DNA of 64,000 bases from NCBI GenBank assembly GCA_943788775.1, contig CALSRO010000005.1:62001-126000 (forward strand). The letters are read 5' to 3'. Shown here piece after piece: positions 39,013 to 47,502 of this stretch (its first letter is position 1; each line of letters begins with the position of its first letter). Under the pieces are notes generated by a model, which ran no database searches, was not told the origin of the DNA, and worked only from the letters and a program-made list of their open reading frames with translations. A program made the translations under genes and the position numbers. Origin of the DNA: an uncultured Flavobacteriales bacterium. GTDB lineage: Bacteria > Bacteroidota > Bacteroidia > Flavobacteriales_G > Salibacteraceae.

Positions 39013-39544
39013 ATGGATCTTTTATCTCAACTTAAATCTCTAATGCATGATGCGGATATTCCACATACTCAAGTTGAGCTCAAGCGCAATGCATTTCTGA
39101 AGGTAAAGGGGAGTACCGATACAAACCTATACCACATTGATGAAGGAACGTTGCGCATTTTTATGGAAGATGAGTTTGAAGAGCACACCATTCGGCTTGG
39201 ATATACTGGGAACTTTATTGCTGCGTTGGATTCATTCATAAGTGACCAACCCTCTGACCTGTACATTCAAGCTTTAAAGAAATGCACCGTTAGGGTGTAT
39301 AAAAATCGGATTACACCGCTTTTTTGAATAGCTCAAAGGAGGCAACTCAATTGTGGCATAAAATGAATGGCTGATATTCCAGCAGCTTGAGCGCGAAAAA
39401 GATATTCTGACGCAATCGCCCAAGCTTAGATACGAACGCGTGTTAAAACGCAGCCCACAGTTGTTTCAAGAGATTCCTTTGAAGTACATCGCTTCCTATT
39501 TGCGCATGTCGCCAGAGACGCTAAGTCGCCTCAGAAATTCTTGA
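39013..39544 (+). pseudogene. Crp/Fnr-family regulator with two frameshifts
   Basis: The first frame (39013-39327) encodes a cyclic-nucleotide-binding-like beta barrel: ELKRNAFLKVKGSTDTNLYH, IRLGYTGNFIAALDSF, ALKKCTVRVYK. It stops after PLF. A middle piece (about 39324-39379) reads LNSSKEATQLWHKMN in another frame. A third piece carries LEREKDILTQSPKLRYERVL and the winged-helix part IPLKYIASYLRMSPETLSRL, ending at 39544. Adding one T to the T-run at 39320-39325 and one base near 39373 restores the usual 177-residue protein. Intact relatives regulate transcription. It lies just upstream of a DinB-family gene, a common pairing. Confidence 0.75.
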
Positions 39545-39600
39545 TTAGAATCAAGATGGGCGCACCTTGAGTGGTTGACATTTGCACAAAACCAATGAGA

Positions 39601-40173
39601 ATGAAGGCCACTAATACCGAATTGATCGATGATTTGATAGAGCGAACCCAGTCCATTATGAATCGGGTGCAGGAGTTGAGTAAACTCACCGACCAGCAAT
39701 TGAATTGGAAACCCAATGCCGAGAAATGGAGTGTATTGGAATGCATCGAACATTTGAATCGCTATGCGGAGTTTTACAATCCAGAGATCGCTCAGCGATT
39801 GAAGCAAGCGAAATCTTCAAAAACGGGTCGATTTAAAAGCAGCTGGTTAGGAGAATATTTTGCTGAATCGATGAAGCCTAAGGAAAAGCTCAATAGGATG
39901 AAAACGTTCACTGCGATGAACCCAAATCAAGTTCAGCTAAATCGCTCGATCATTGATCGGGTCCTGAATTATCAAAGGGAATTACTCGAATTGTTATCTC
40001 AATCAAGAAGCTTTGATTTACAAAGAACCAAAACGTCCATCAGCATTTCGAAGATCATTAAATTGCGATTGGGCGACACGTACAGGGTGTTGATTTATCA
40101 CAATCAACGTCACATTTTACAGGCGGAGAAGGTGGTCACTTCAATGTCAGAAATGATTAATCAAGCAAGTTAA
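39601..40173 (+). CDS. DinB-superfamily protein
   Basis: 190 residues from ATG 39601 (a second ATG lies two codons earlier; an upstream GTG is less likely). LTDQQLNWKPNAEKWSVLEC followed by IEHLNRY is the family's opening helix with a metal-ligand His, and the last helix carries YHNQRHILQAEKV with two more. Members bind a divalent metal and include thiol-dependent transferases and damage-induced proteins of unknown role. It follows the broken Crp/Fnr regulator by 50 bases and overlaps the next gene tail-to-tail. Confidence 0.8.
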   Translation: MKATNTELIDDLIERTQSIMNRVQELSKLTDQQLNWKPNAEKWSVLECIEHLNRYAEFYNPEIAQRLKQAKSSKTGRFKSSWLGEYFAESMKPKEKLNRMKTFTAMNPNQVQLNRSIIDRVLNYQRELLELLSQSRSFDLQRTKTSISISKIIKLRLGDTYRVLIYHNQRHILQAEKVVTSMSEMINQAS

Positions 40174-40628
40174 TTGCAACGATCTTTGATCAGCTCAATT
40201 TGATCTAACATCCAATATTCTCTTGGACATGTTTCAAGGTATTGTTCCAAAAGCTTTTTTGCCAATTCGCATTCGTTCGTTTGACTGTATCTCAATGCCA
40301 AATTCCAATTTGCAGAAGGATTGTCTGAGTCTAGAAAAAGGGACTTCCAACTGGCTATGTAAGACTTTTCCTGCCATTTCTCCTCCTCGGTCCATGATGC
40401 TTTGTAATAATAGGCCATGCCTAAGTCATAATAGCACTGCGCAAGATTTGTGTCTATGGAATTAACATCAAGCTTTTCCAGATTTTTGATAGTTAGATCA
40501 ACCGTGTCTTTACTTGTTCCTCGGCAGTTTAAGAAGGCTAATGTATCCCGCATCTCCATGTAATCCACTTTTTGGGCTTGCACAGAAAGACCAAGCGTTA
40601 AAGCGATCAATAGGAAAAGACCCCGCAT
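40170..40628 (-). CDS. Exported TPR-like protein
   Basis: 152 residues from ATG 40628 (signal peptide MRGLFLLIALTLGLSVQA). The mature part has about two TPR-like helix pairs: LAQCYYDLGMAYYYKASWTE and NWNLALRYSQTNECELAKKL, with LEQYLETCPREYW after. It has three or four Cys residues. The start lies 1 base after the stop of the upstream lipoprotein gene, so they form one unit. Role unknown; likely periplasmic. Confidence 0.65.
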   Translation of the reverse strand: MRGLFLLIALTLGLSVQAQKVDYMEMRDTLAFLNCRGTSKDTVDLTIKNLEKLDVNSIDTNLAQCYYDLGMAYYYKASWTEEEKWQEKSYIASWKSLFLDSDNPSANWNLALRYSQTNECELAKKLLEQYLETCPREYWMLDQIELIKDRCN

Positions 40629-40629
40629 G

Positions 40630-41490
40630 CTATCCGCGTAAGGTGATCTCCGTTTCTTTGTCTCCAATGGTCACGGTTGCTTTGTTGTCGCAATCACCAG
40701 CGCCATAATCGACAGATCTGGCTTTGTAGCCATCTGCTTCTAATGAAATAACGCCTTCGGTAATCCATCTGCAGTCCAATTGTACACGCAGTGGAGTAGT
40801 AATATTTACGGTGTAATCAATGTTGTTGCGTGAAGTTCCGTTGCCACTACCAGTTATTTCATACACGTCATCCGTGATGCCAGCCCAACCCATCCACGCA
40901 TTGTTACTGTCGAGGGTAAAGAAATTGGTTTCTTGCCCTTCTACCCACGTGCGTTTGCGTTCAGATTCCCACAGAAGAATATCGCCATCTGGTGTAGTCA
41001 CTTTTCCATCCACAACGTTGATCTCAAACTCCATTTGACCCGAAGCGTTTGGTCCTAGGTTAGACGATGTGCGGGTGCCTTCAATTTTATAATCGTTCAC
41101 GAAGTAGTTCTCAGTGGTTACCGAAATCACGCTGCCTGTATTTCGGTACCAATCGGTAATGGTATAGATCACTTTTCCTCTGCGCTCCTTGCCATCTTGC
41201 CCCTTGCAGTTCACTTCGCCAAAGTCAACGGTGATTTCATAAGGCCATGGGCTTCCTAATTCTACCACTGTAATGGTCGCACAACTGGTTCAAGTGGAGT
41301 CTTCACTTTCGGCAGATTCCGAGCTTCCTTCTGATTGTGTGCCTAAATCGTCAAACATGCTCTGCGCGAGGGCTTGATCTTCTGAGGACGTGGTGACCAC
41401 CTCTTCTTCGGTGTCATCTTCTGTTTCTCTTTTGCAACTGCTTACAGAGAGAGTGATGGCGGCAAGGAGCAATAGGCTGAACTTTTTCAT
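40630..41490 (-). pseudogene. Bacteroidota lipoprotein with an in-frame stop
   Basis: The first part (41490-41290) reads MKKFSLLLLAAITLSVSSCK, a signal peptide with lipobox VSSC, then an acidic Ser/Glu-rich linker ending ESAESEDST and TGA (41290-41292). The same frame goes straight on as TSCATITVVELGSPWPYEI, then VDFGEVNCKGQDGKERRGKV, IYTITDWYRNTG and a beta-rich domain to 40630. Only one codon interrupts it, so a point mutation or base error is enough. The intact product would be a 286-residue outer- or inner-membrane lipoprotein of unknown role. A GTG at 41268 could restart the domain without its signal. Confidence 0.75.
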
Positions 41491-41535
41491 AATGGAAAGT
41501 TTCCTACTAAAGTAGGGAAATGAACTGCGAATAGA

Positions 41536-43116
41536 TTAATTGAGTTTTCTATAAAACGAGAATCCACCTTTATCATAAAGGTGTTCCAGATTCATGTTTT
41601 TCTCTAAGAGATTGGGTATGTGCTGAACCTTACAGACGATGTAATGCACCTCAGCGGTTTGTGCAGTATTGGTATTTGGATTGACGCGACCGTAGAAATA
41701 GTTCGCATAACTCTTGTATTTGAATGTTTCGAAGTAGGCTTTTTCATCTTGGTGTTCTTCAAAGAATTTGATGGCACTTCGCTGGCTATAACCCTCTACG
41801 TTTGGGACAATCACGACCATTAAGGAGGATATGATAAGCGCTGAGCCGCAGGTGAGCAGAATAAAGGCGCGTTTTGGTGCTGTTGTCCGCAACTTTAATG
41901 CACCTAAAATCAACACTAAAAAGACAAGGCCGATCATCCATTCCCAACCCATCCAAGGCACTTCTGCACTCAAATTGCCGGCAGCAAAGGGATCGGTAAT
42001 GGATTCAATCCAATAGTTTTTGAAAATGAGTAAAACGGGCACCGCGATAAAAACTATGGACAGAATAGTTCCCTGGATCCCGATCCACCAGAATTGCCAT
42101 TTTTTTATTTGATCGCCATTAAGGTGTCTAACGGCCACCAGTGCCGCCAAGTATGATAATGGCAAGTAGGTCATTGAACTGTAATGGACAATTTTGGTAG
42201 TGACAATGCTAAACAAGACCAATACGACCCAGAACAAGTACTTCATCCATTGGCTGAGGTAATGATCATCGCCAGAAAAGGATTTTCGAAATGTGCTAAG
42301 CGCGATGATGGACATGGGGAAACAGCCGAGCAAGACTACCAGACAGTGATAGAAAAAAGGTTGTTTATGTCCGGCAATGGGGTGAAGAAACAACTCTACT
42401 TGATACTGCACGAACTCCACCAAAAACCACGGTCCATTTTGCAAGGTTTCATAGCCAAACCAAATGGCCGATGTGAAAAATACGGTGAGCGCAAATACTG
42501 CGACTGTACCAATATTGGCGGGCTTTTTAAGCCGATTCATGATCCACCAAACCAGGAAAGTTAGCAATAAGAGCAAGAACCCTACTGGGCCTTTGGTTAG
42601 AATGGCTAAACCACTGAAGAGACCGGCAAAAAAGGCATGTTTTCTAGCGCCATTTTCGCTGTGATCAATAGTGATGAAGAGGTGGTATATCGAAAGGAAA
42701 ATGAAGAGGTTAAACCATGGGTCGATGATTCCAGATTTGAAGTAAAGGTGGGGTAGCACCGACCCGAAATAGAGCAGTACCCACGCCCAGGCAAAGGTTT
42801 TGTTTTGCCATTTCAGACCGATGGAATACATGACCTGTAGCGTAATGATTCCACAGATGGCGTTGGGCAATCGAGCCGCAAATTCACCTACCCCAAATAG
42901 CGACATACTCAGTGCTTGCATCCAAAAAAACAATGGGGGCTTTTCTCGAAATGGTTCGTAGTTAATAGTAACCTGCCACCAATTGCCTGTTTGGAGCATT
43001 TCCCGGGCACTCTCGGCAAAGTTGATTTCGTCCCAATCAAATAGATGTACGCTACCCAAAAATGGAATGAAGAGTAGGATGGATATGAGAAGAAGGATGA
43101 GCCTGTCGCGATTCAA
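41536..43116 (-). CDS. GT39/ArnT-like membrane glycosyltransferase
   Basis: 526 residues with about twelve membrane segments. The first outside loop carries FDWDEINFAESAREMLQTGN, the acidic motif of the PMT/ArnT (GT39/GT83) family, followed by REKPPLFFWMQALSM. Such enzymes move a sugar from a polyprenyl-phosphate carrier to lipid A or protein on the periplasmic side. The start is TTG 43116, overlapping the PAP2 stop as TTGA. The upstream GT2 could charge the lipid carrier. Acceptor unknown. Confidence 0.87.
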   Translation of the reverse strand: MNRDRLILLLISILLFIPFLGSVHLFDWDEINFAESAREMLQTGNWWQVTINYEPFREKPPLFFWMQALSMSLFGVGEFAARLPNAICGIITLQVMYSIGLKWQNKTFAWAWVLLYFGSVLPHLYFKSGIIDPWFNLFIFLSIYHLFITIDHSENGARKHAFFAGLFSGLAILTKGPVGFLLLLLTFLVWWIMNRLKKPANIGTVAVFALTVFFTSAIWFGYETLQNGPWFLVEFVQYQVELFLHPIAGHKQPFFYHCLVVLLGCFPMSIIALSTFRKSFSGDDHYLSQWMKYLFWVVLVLFSIVTTKIVHYSSMTYLPLSYLAALVAVRHLNGDQIKKWQFWWIGIQGTILSIVFIAVPVLLIFKNYWIESITDPFAAGNLSAEVPWMGWEWMIGLVFLVLILGALKLRTTAPKRAFILLTCGSALIISSLMVVIVPNVEGYSQRSAIKFFEEHQDEKAYFETFKYKSYANYFYGRVNPNTNTAQTAEVHYIVCKVQHIPNLLEKNMNLEHLYDKGGFSFYRKLN

Positions 43117-43769
43117 GATCGATTTCGATTTGTTTCGAAATTAGCCAATAGACCCTTTTCTCCCCATTTCTGATTTTTAAACAGCGCTAAACTTGCAAAG
43201 CACACCGTAATGCCGACAATGCTGCCAACGGTGATGTCCTCAAAGAAATGCTGTGAAAGATAAACCCTGCTGAATGCGGTAATTAATGCAAGGGCGTAAC
43301 ATAGGATTTCCACTTTGCGGTTGTTGGCAGAAAAAGCCAGAAAAAGAAACAAAGCAAACGCTCCTGTGGAATGACCCGATGGAAATGAGAACGCTTTGTG
43401 TAGTGAAACACCGTCAACAAAATGCAGATTTGCTATCCCCTCAAATACTTTAGATGGTCGGTAGTAGTCCGAAAAAACAATCCGCTTCAAGAACTGAGTA
43501 ATCATGCCAGAAACAACAATTCCGATGAGCCCAGCAACGGCATATCGGATTTTGTAGATCAGCACAATAAACACCATGAATGCGATCATCATACCCTCTG
43601 CCATGCGGGTGGCATACTTGAATACCTGATCTAAAACGGGATGGTGAAATTGATTGAACCAAAGATGTAGTTCATGTTTATCAGTCAAGATAATCACCAA
43701 AAAACTAGCTATTAAAACAATCGCATGTAGAGAGATAAACAGCTTTACTTTTTCAAATGCGTCTTTCAT
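43113..43769 (-). CDS. PAP2-family membrane phosphatase
   Basis: 218 residues, six membrane segments. All three phosphatase motifs are visible: KRIVFSDYYRPSKV (first Lys/Arg), SFPSGHSTGAF (Ser-Gly-His) and SRVYLSQHFFEDI (Arg and second His). The family dephosphorylates lipid phosphates or polyprenyl diphosphates. Between a GT2 and a GT39, with 4-base overlaps on both sides (ATGA and TTGA), it probably recycles the carrier lipid or trims lipid A phosphate. Confidence 0.88.
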   Translation of the reverse strand: MKDAFEKVKLFISLHAIVLIASFLVIILTDKHELHLWFNQFHHPVLDQVFKYATRMAEGMMIAFMVFIVLIYKIRYAVAGLIGIVVSGMITQFLKRIVFSDYYRPSKVFEGIANLHFVDGVSLHKAFSFPSGHSTGAFALFLFLAFSANNRKVEILCYALALITAFSRVYLSQHFFEDITVGSIVGITVCFASLALFKNQKWGEKGLLANFETNRNRS

Positions 43770-44515
43770 TTTTTCGTTTTGAAAATCCTAGGGTTGGCTA
43801 ATCCGCGCTTGCTCAAACAGTAAATGAAGGACCATTTCAATACGCCCAAACCATAGGTGCTGCTCCGTGCAAAATTGATGGACGAGGCTTCTTCGAAATA
43901 CTTGGTGGGACAAGTAACCTCGCCTATTTCGAATCCAGCGTGAAATACTTGGCAAAGCATCTGATTGTCGAAAACAAAATCATCGGAATTTGCTTCGAAG
44001 TCAATCGTTTCAAGGATGCGTTTTGAAAACGCTCGATATCCAGAATGATACTCACTTAACTTCTGTCCGATAAGGATGTTTTGGGTGAGTGTTAAGAATC
44101 GATTTGCGATATACTTATACATTGGCATTCCACCTCTCAGTGCGCCTTTACCAAGAATGCGGCTAGCTAATACCGAATCGTAAAGGTCGTTGGCAATTAT
44201 ATGTGCAATAGATGGAATGAGAAGGGGGGTGTATTGATAGTCAGGATGCACCATGATGGTGATGTCAGCATTCAGCTCCAGCGCTTTGCGGTAACAAGAC
44301 TTTTGATTCCCTCCATAACCCAAGTTCTGCTTGTGAGTGATGACATGCTTAATTCCAATTTCACGTGCTAAATCCGCAGTCTTGTCAGAGCTTTTGTCAT
44401 CTACCAAAACAACATCGTCCACAATGTCGAATGGGATTTCATCATAGGTTTGTTTCAGTGTCTTTTCTGCGTTGTATGCAGGCATGACCACAACTACCTT
44501 TTTACCATTAATCAT
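43766..44515 (-). CDS. GT2 polyprenyl-phosphate glycosyltransferase
   Basis: 249 residues. The GT-A start VVVVMPAYNAEKTLKQTYDE and VLVDDKSSDKTADLA match dolichyl/undecaprenyl-phosphate sugar transferases; ITIMVHPDYQYTPLLIPSI replaces the usual DxD with HPDYQY, the hallmark of this subgroup. RILGKGALRGGMPMYKYIAN follows. It lacks the C-terminal membrane helices of some relatives, so it is probably a peripheral enzyme. It opens the GT2-PAP2-GT39 operon and likely supplies the lipid-linked sugar. Confidence 0.88.
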   Translation of the reverse strand: MINGKKVVVVMPAYNAEKTLKQTYDEIPFDIVDDVVLVDDKSSDKTADLAREIGIKHVITHKQNLGYGGNQKSCYRKALELNADITIMVHPDYQYTPLLIPSIAHIIANDLYDSVLASRILGKGALRGGMPMYKYIANRFLTLTQNILIGQKLSEYHSGYRAFSKRILETIDFEANSDDFVFDNQMLCQVFHAGFEIGEVTCPTKYFEEASSINFARSSTYGLGVLKWSFIYCLSKRGLANPRIFKTKK

Positions 44516-44519
44516 GGCG

Positions 44520-44527
44520 CGAAAATA
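44520..44527 (-). promoter_or_regulatory. Possible -7 element (TATTTTCG) of the GT2 operon
   Basis: One base off TAnnTTTG and only 4 bases before the GT2 ATG, so the transcript would be nearly leaderless. Confidence 0.35.
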
Positions 44528-44559
44528 AGGGAATCAAGGGCTTATGGAGAGCCGCGACT

Positions 44560-45864
44560 TTATTGAATAATCACGGACTCTAGATGTGAGTTTTCAGTCC
44601 CAATGAATTTTAGTATGTAGATTCCTGGGCCTTGACTGCCTATTTCTAATTGAAACTCTGTCCGTTCTTTGATGGAGGTTGTGTAGATAACTCGCCCAAA
44701 CAAATCGACCATTTCGATGGAATGAAATCTTCCAAAAGTTAATCCAGATATGTTCACGATCTGATCAGTTGGATTGGGCCAAATTTTCAATTGCTGCTCT
44801 TTGAAATTGGATAATCCAGTTGTTGAGTCATCTATGGTGGTATCAGGCGGGTTGACTTCAAAAAGCAATGTTTGCATTGAGGTATCTGCCGAATCGCAGT
44901 GGTATGCGGTAAGTGTGACATGGTATTGGCCAACACCAGGATAGGCATGAAATGGATGATAATCGGTACTTGTGGCGCCATCTCCAAATTCCCAAAATGC
45001 ACTCGTGGCATTGGTGCTGGTATTTAGAAACGTGGCATTTAGGCCTCCGATATCATATTCAAATTCCGCTTCTACATTGACGGCAGAATCGTAAGCACCT
45101 ACAAACCATTTATTTAAACTGTCGAATACCACCAATTTTGCGGCTTGTCGAATTTGAAATGCTTCTAAGGCATTCAGCGTAAAATCATAAGGGACATTGG
45201 CGGGGCTTTTTCTATGAATAACTGAGTAAAATGCGCAAGCAGCAGCATAGCTACCTGCCGCGCTCGGGTGTGAGCCGTCATTATCATACAAGTTAATATT
45301 TGACATGTTGGTTCTTATGAATCGCCAGACTGCACCTACAGGTGAGACGATTGCATTATTGTCCTCTGCCATTTGCATGTATCGTTTGTAGAGCAGGCTG
45401 TCCATCCCTTCATAAGTACAAACGGGTGGCCACGTGGCACAATTACTAGCATCTCCGTTTTCTCTGCCCCAAGTCATAAAAAAGACTGTTTCAGCGCAAG
45501 GATTGGCTGTGTTAATCATCGTATCGAGTTTGGAGGCAAACGGAAATGTTTGAGCTTCCACTTGATTAATAGGGAATGATGGAAGTTGACTTTGCTCTTG
45601 TAAAACCACATAGTTCCAATCACCGGCATTAATCATGTCGATAGACATTTGGTTGGTGCTATGGCCTTGTAAGGTGTATCCTCCGGGCGTGTTAAACCCA
45701 GCCGTGCTGGAGTCTCCAGCTGCATTCGAAAAGTTCTCGAATAGGGTCGGGAGGTCATTAAAGAATGTATAGCTATTTCCGAGGAAGAGCACCTTGGTTG
45801 CTTCTTCTTGAGAAAAAGTGGTCAAAGTCGTTGTGAGAAAAAAACAGATAAAAATTTGTTTCAT
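44560..45864 (-). CDS. SGNH/GDSL-type hydrolase with PKD and T9SS domains
   Basis: 434 residues from ATG 45864. Signal peptide, then an SGNH hydrolase: nucleophile block VLFLGNSYTFFNDLP, an Asn-type block VVLQEQSQLP, and the catalytic Asp/His in DGSHPSAAGSYAAA. A PKD domain follows (about 275-340, FWEFGDGATSTDYHPFHAY), then a T9SS type A sorting domain (KIWPNPTDQIVNISG to LESVIIQ). Hence a surface or secreted esterase-like enzyme, perhaps acting on acetylated glycans. The exact substrate is unknown. Confidence 0.82.
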   Translation of the reverse strand: MKQIFICFFLTTTLTTFSQEEATKVLFLGNSYTFFNDLPTLFENFSNAAGDSSTAGFNTPGGYTLQGHSTNQMSIDMINAGDWNYVVLQEQSQLPSFPINQVEAQTFPFASKLDTMINTANPCAETVFFMTWGRENGDASNCATWPPVCTYEGMDSLLYKRYMQMAEDNNAIVSPVGAVWRFIRTNMSNINLYDNDGSHPSAAGSYAAACAFYSVIHRKSPANVPYDFTLNALEAFQIRQAAKLVVFDSLNKWFVGAYDSAVNVEAEFEYDIGGLNATFLNTSTNATSAFWEFGDGATSTDYHPFHAYPGVGQYHVTLTAYHCDSADTSMQTLLFEVNPPDTTIDDSTTGLSNFKEQQLKIWPNPTDQIVNISGLTFGRFHSIEMVDLFGRVIYTTSIKERTEFQLEIGSQGPGIYILKFIGTENSHLESVIIQ

Positions 45865-45885
45865 GGGATGCAAACCTAAGTGCTT

Positions 45886-47424
45886 TTACCCAGCCCAACT
45901 ATCTCTGTCTAAACTACGGTATTGGATAGCCTCTGCTAAATGCTCAGGTTTGATGTTTTCCGATTCAGACAAATCAGCTATTGTTCGCGACACCTTCAGA
46001 ATGCGGTCATATGCGCGAGCGGACAAACCAAGTCGCTCCATAGCACGCTTTAAAAGTGCCTGACCAGCAGTGTCAATTTCACAATACTGATTAATCATTT
46101 GCTTAGTCATCTGAGCATTGCAATATATGCCCGCACTCTTTTCAAATCTCTCCTCTTGAATCAATCGTGCCTTGATTACCCGTTCACGAACGTCATGACT
46201 TGCTTCAGCAGGTCGTTTATCACTTAATTCATCAAACTTTACAGGAGTGACTTCTATATGGATGTCAATGCGATCGAGTAGTGGACCGCTAATTTTATTC
46301 AAATAATTCTGAACTACACCCGGAGCACATACACAATCTTTTTCTGGATGATTGTAGTATCCGCATGGGCAAGGATTCATACTTGCGATTAGCATAAAGG
46401 AGGCTGGATAATCAACTGAAAATCGAGCGCGACTTATAGTAACTCGCCTTTCTTCCATCGGTTGACGCATTACTTCGAGTACGGTCCGTTTAAATTCAGG
46501 TAATTCATCTAAAAATAACACGCCATTGTGCGCTAGCGAAATCTCTCCAGGCTGCGGAAAGCCGCCACCTCCAACCAGGGCGACATCGCTGATTGTATGA
46601 TGGGGCGAGCGAAAAGGTCGGGTAGTAACCAAACCAGATTCGTCTTTCATTCGGCCAGCGACACTATGAATTTTTGTGGTCTCCAAAGCTTCATGAAGGT
46701 TCATAGGTGGTAAAACGGTTGGAATACGCTTGGCAAGCATAGTTTTACCTGCGCCAGGCGGGCCAATTAAAATGGCATTGTGACCACCGGAAGCTGCAAT
46801 TTCAAGTGCTCGCTTGATGTTTTCTTGGCCTTTTACATCACTGAAGTCAACTTCGAAATCATTCAACCGATTATAGAACTCTTCGCGAGTATCCATCTCT
46901 GTTTTTTCGATCGCTGCTTTACCATCAAAATGGTCAATGACTTCTTTGATGTTGGTTGCTCCTAAGACTTCAAAGTCATTTACAATAGCAGCTTCCAAAG
47001 CATTTTGTTTTGGGAGGATTATTCCTTTGAATTTTTCCTTGCGAGCCTGAATTGCAATAGGTAAAACGCCCTTAATCGGTCTAAGCGCTCCATCTAAAGC
47101 TAATTCGCCCATGATGATGTAATCCTCGATTCCTTCGCCTTTTATTTGATTTGAAGCTGCCAGTATTCCAATCGCGAGCGTAAGGTCGTAGGAAGAGCCT
47201 TCTTTTCTGATATCGGCAGGAGCCATGTTGATGGTGATTTTCTTTCCAGGAATTTTATAGCCCGTATTGTTCAATGCTGCGTCAATCCTGTGTTGACTTT
47301 CCTTTACCGCACTGTCTGGAAGTCCTACTAGCGAGAAATTGATTCCCTTATCAATGTTGACTTCAACGGTGATGGTGTTAGCATCTACACCTTGAACGGC
47401 ACTGCCAAATGTTTTTACGAGCAT
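45886..47424 (-). CDS. YifB/ComM-family Mg-chelatase-like AAA+ ATPase
   Basis: 512 residues. The N-terminal Lon-like fold (ITVEVNIDKGINFSLVGLPD and MAPADIRKEGSSYDL) precedes an AAA+ module with Walker A IGPPGAGKTMLAKR, Walker B VLFLDELPEF and the family C-terminal domain with LGLSARAYDRILKVSRTIAD. A Cys cluster (NPCPCGYYNHPEKDCVCAPG) sits between them, as usual. ComM proteins are helicases for branch migration in natural transformation. Length and motifs are normal. Confidence 0.93.
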   Translation of the reverse strand: MLVKTFGSAVQGVDANTITVEVNIDKGINFSLVGLPDSAVKESQHRIDAALNNTGYKIPGKKITINMAPADIRKEGSSYDLTLAIGILAASNQIKGEGIEDYIIMGELALDGALRPIKGVLPIAIQARKEKFKGIILPKQNALEAAIVNDFEVLGATNIKEVIDHFDGKAAIEKTEMDTREEFYNRLNDFEVDFSDVKGQENIKRALEIAASGGHNAILIGPPGAGKTMLAKRIPTVLPPMNLHEALETTKIHSVAGRMKDESGLVTTRPFRSPHHTISDVALVGGGGFPQPGEISLAHNGVLFLDELPEFKRTVLEVMRQPMEERRVTISRARFSVDYPASFMLIASMNPCPCGYYNHPEKDCVCAPGVVQNYLNKISGPLLDRIDIHIEVTPVKFDELSDKRPAEASHDVRERVIKARLIQEERFEKSAGIYCNAQMTKQMINQYCEIDTAGQALLKRAMERLGLSARAYDRILKVSRTIADLSESENIKPEHLAEAIQYRSLDRDSWAG

Positions 47425-47502
47425 ACCTGATTAGTTGATTGCAAAGTAGTAAAGCCTGCAGAAAACTCAAAAACAAACCTACTAGGCCAATGTGTTGTGC
47501 GG

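Noticed and set aside
41290..41292. Recoded TGA (selenocysteine) in the lipoprotein
   Set aside because: No matching Cys position or downstream stem-loop is seen, and the place is a linker.
41503..41516. Palindrome CCTAC-TAAA-GTAGG upstream of the broken lipoprotein
   Set aside because: It overlaps a weak -7-like TACTTTAG and occurs once here; too little to call an operator.
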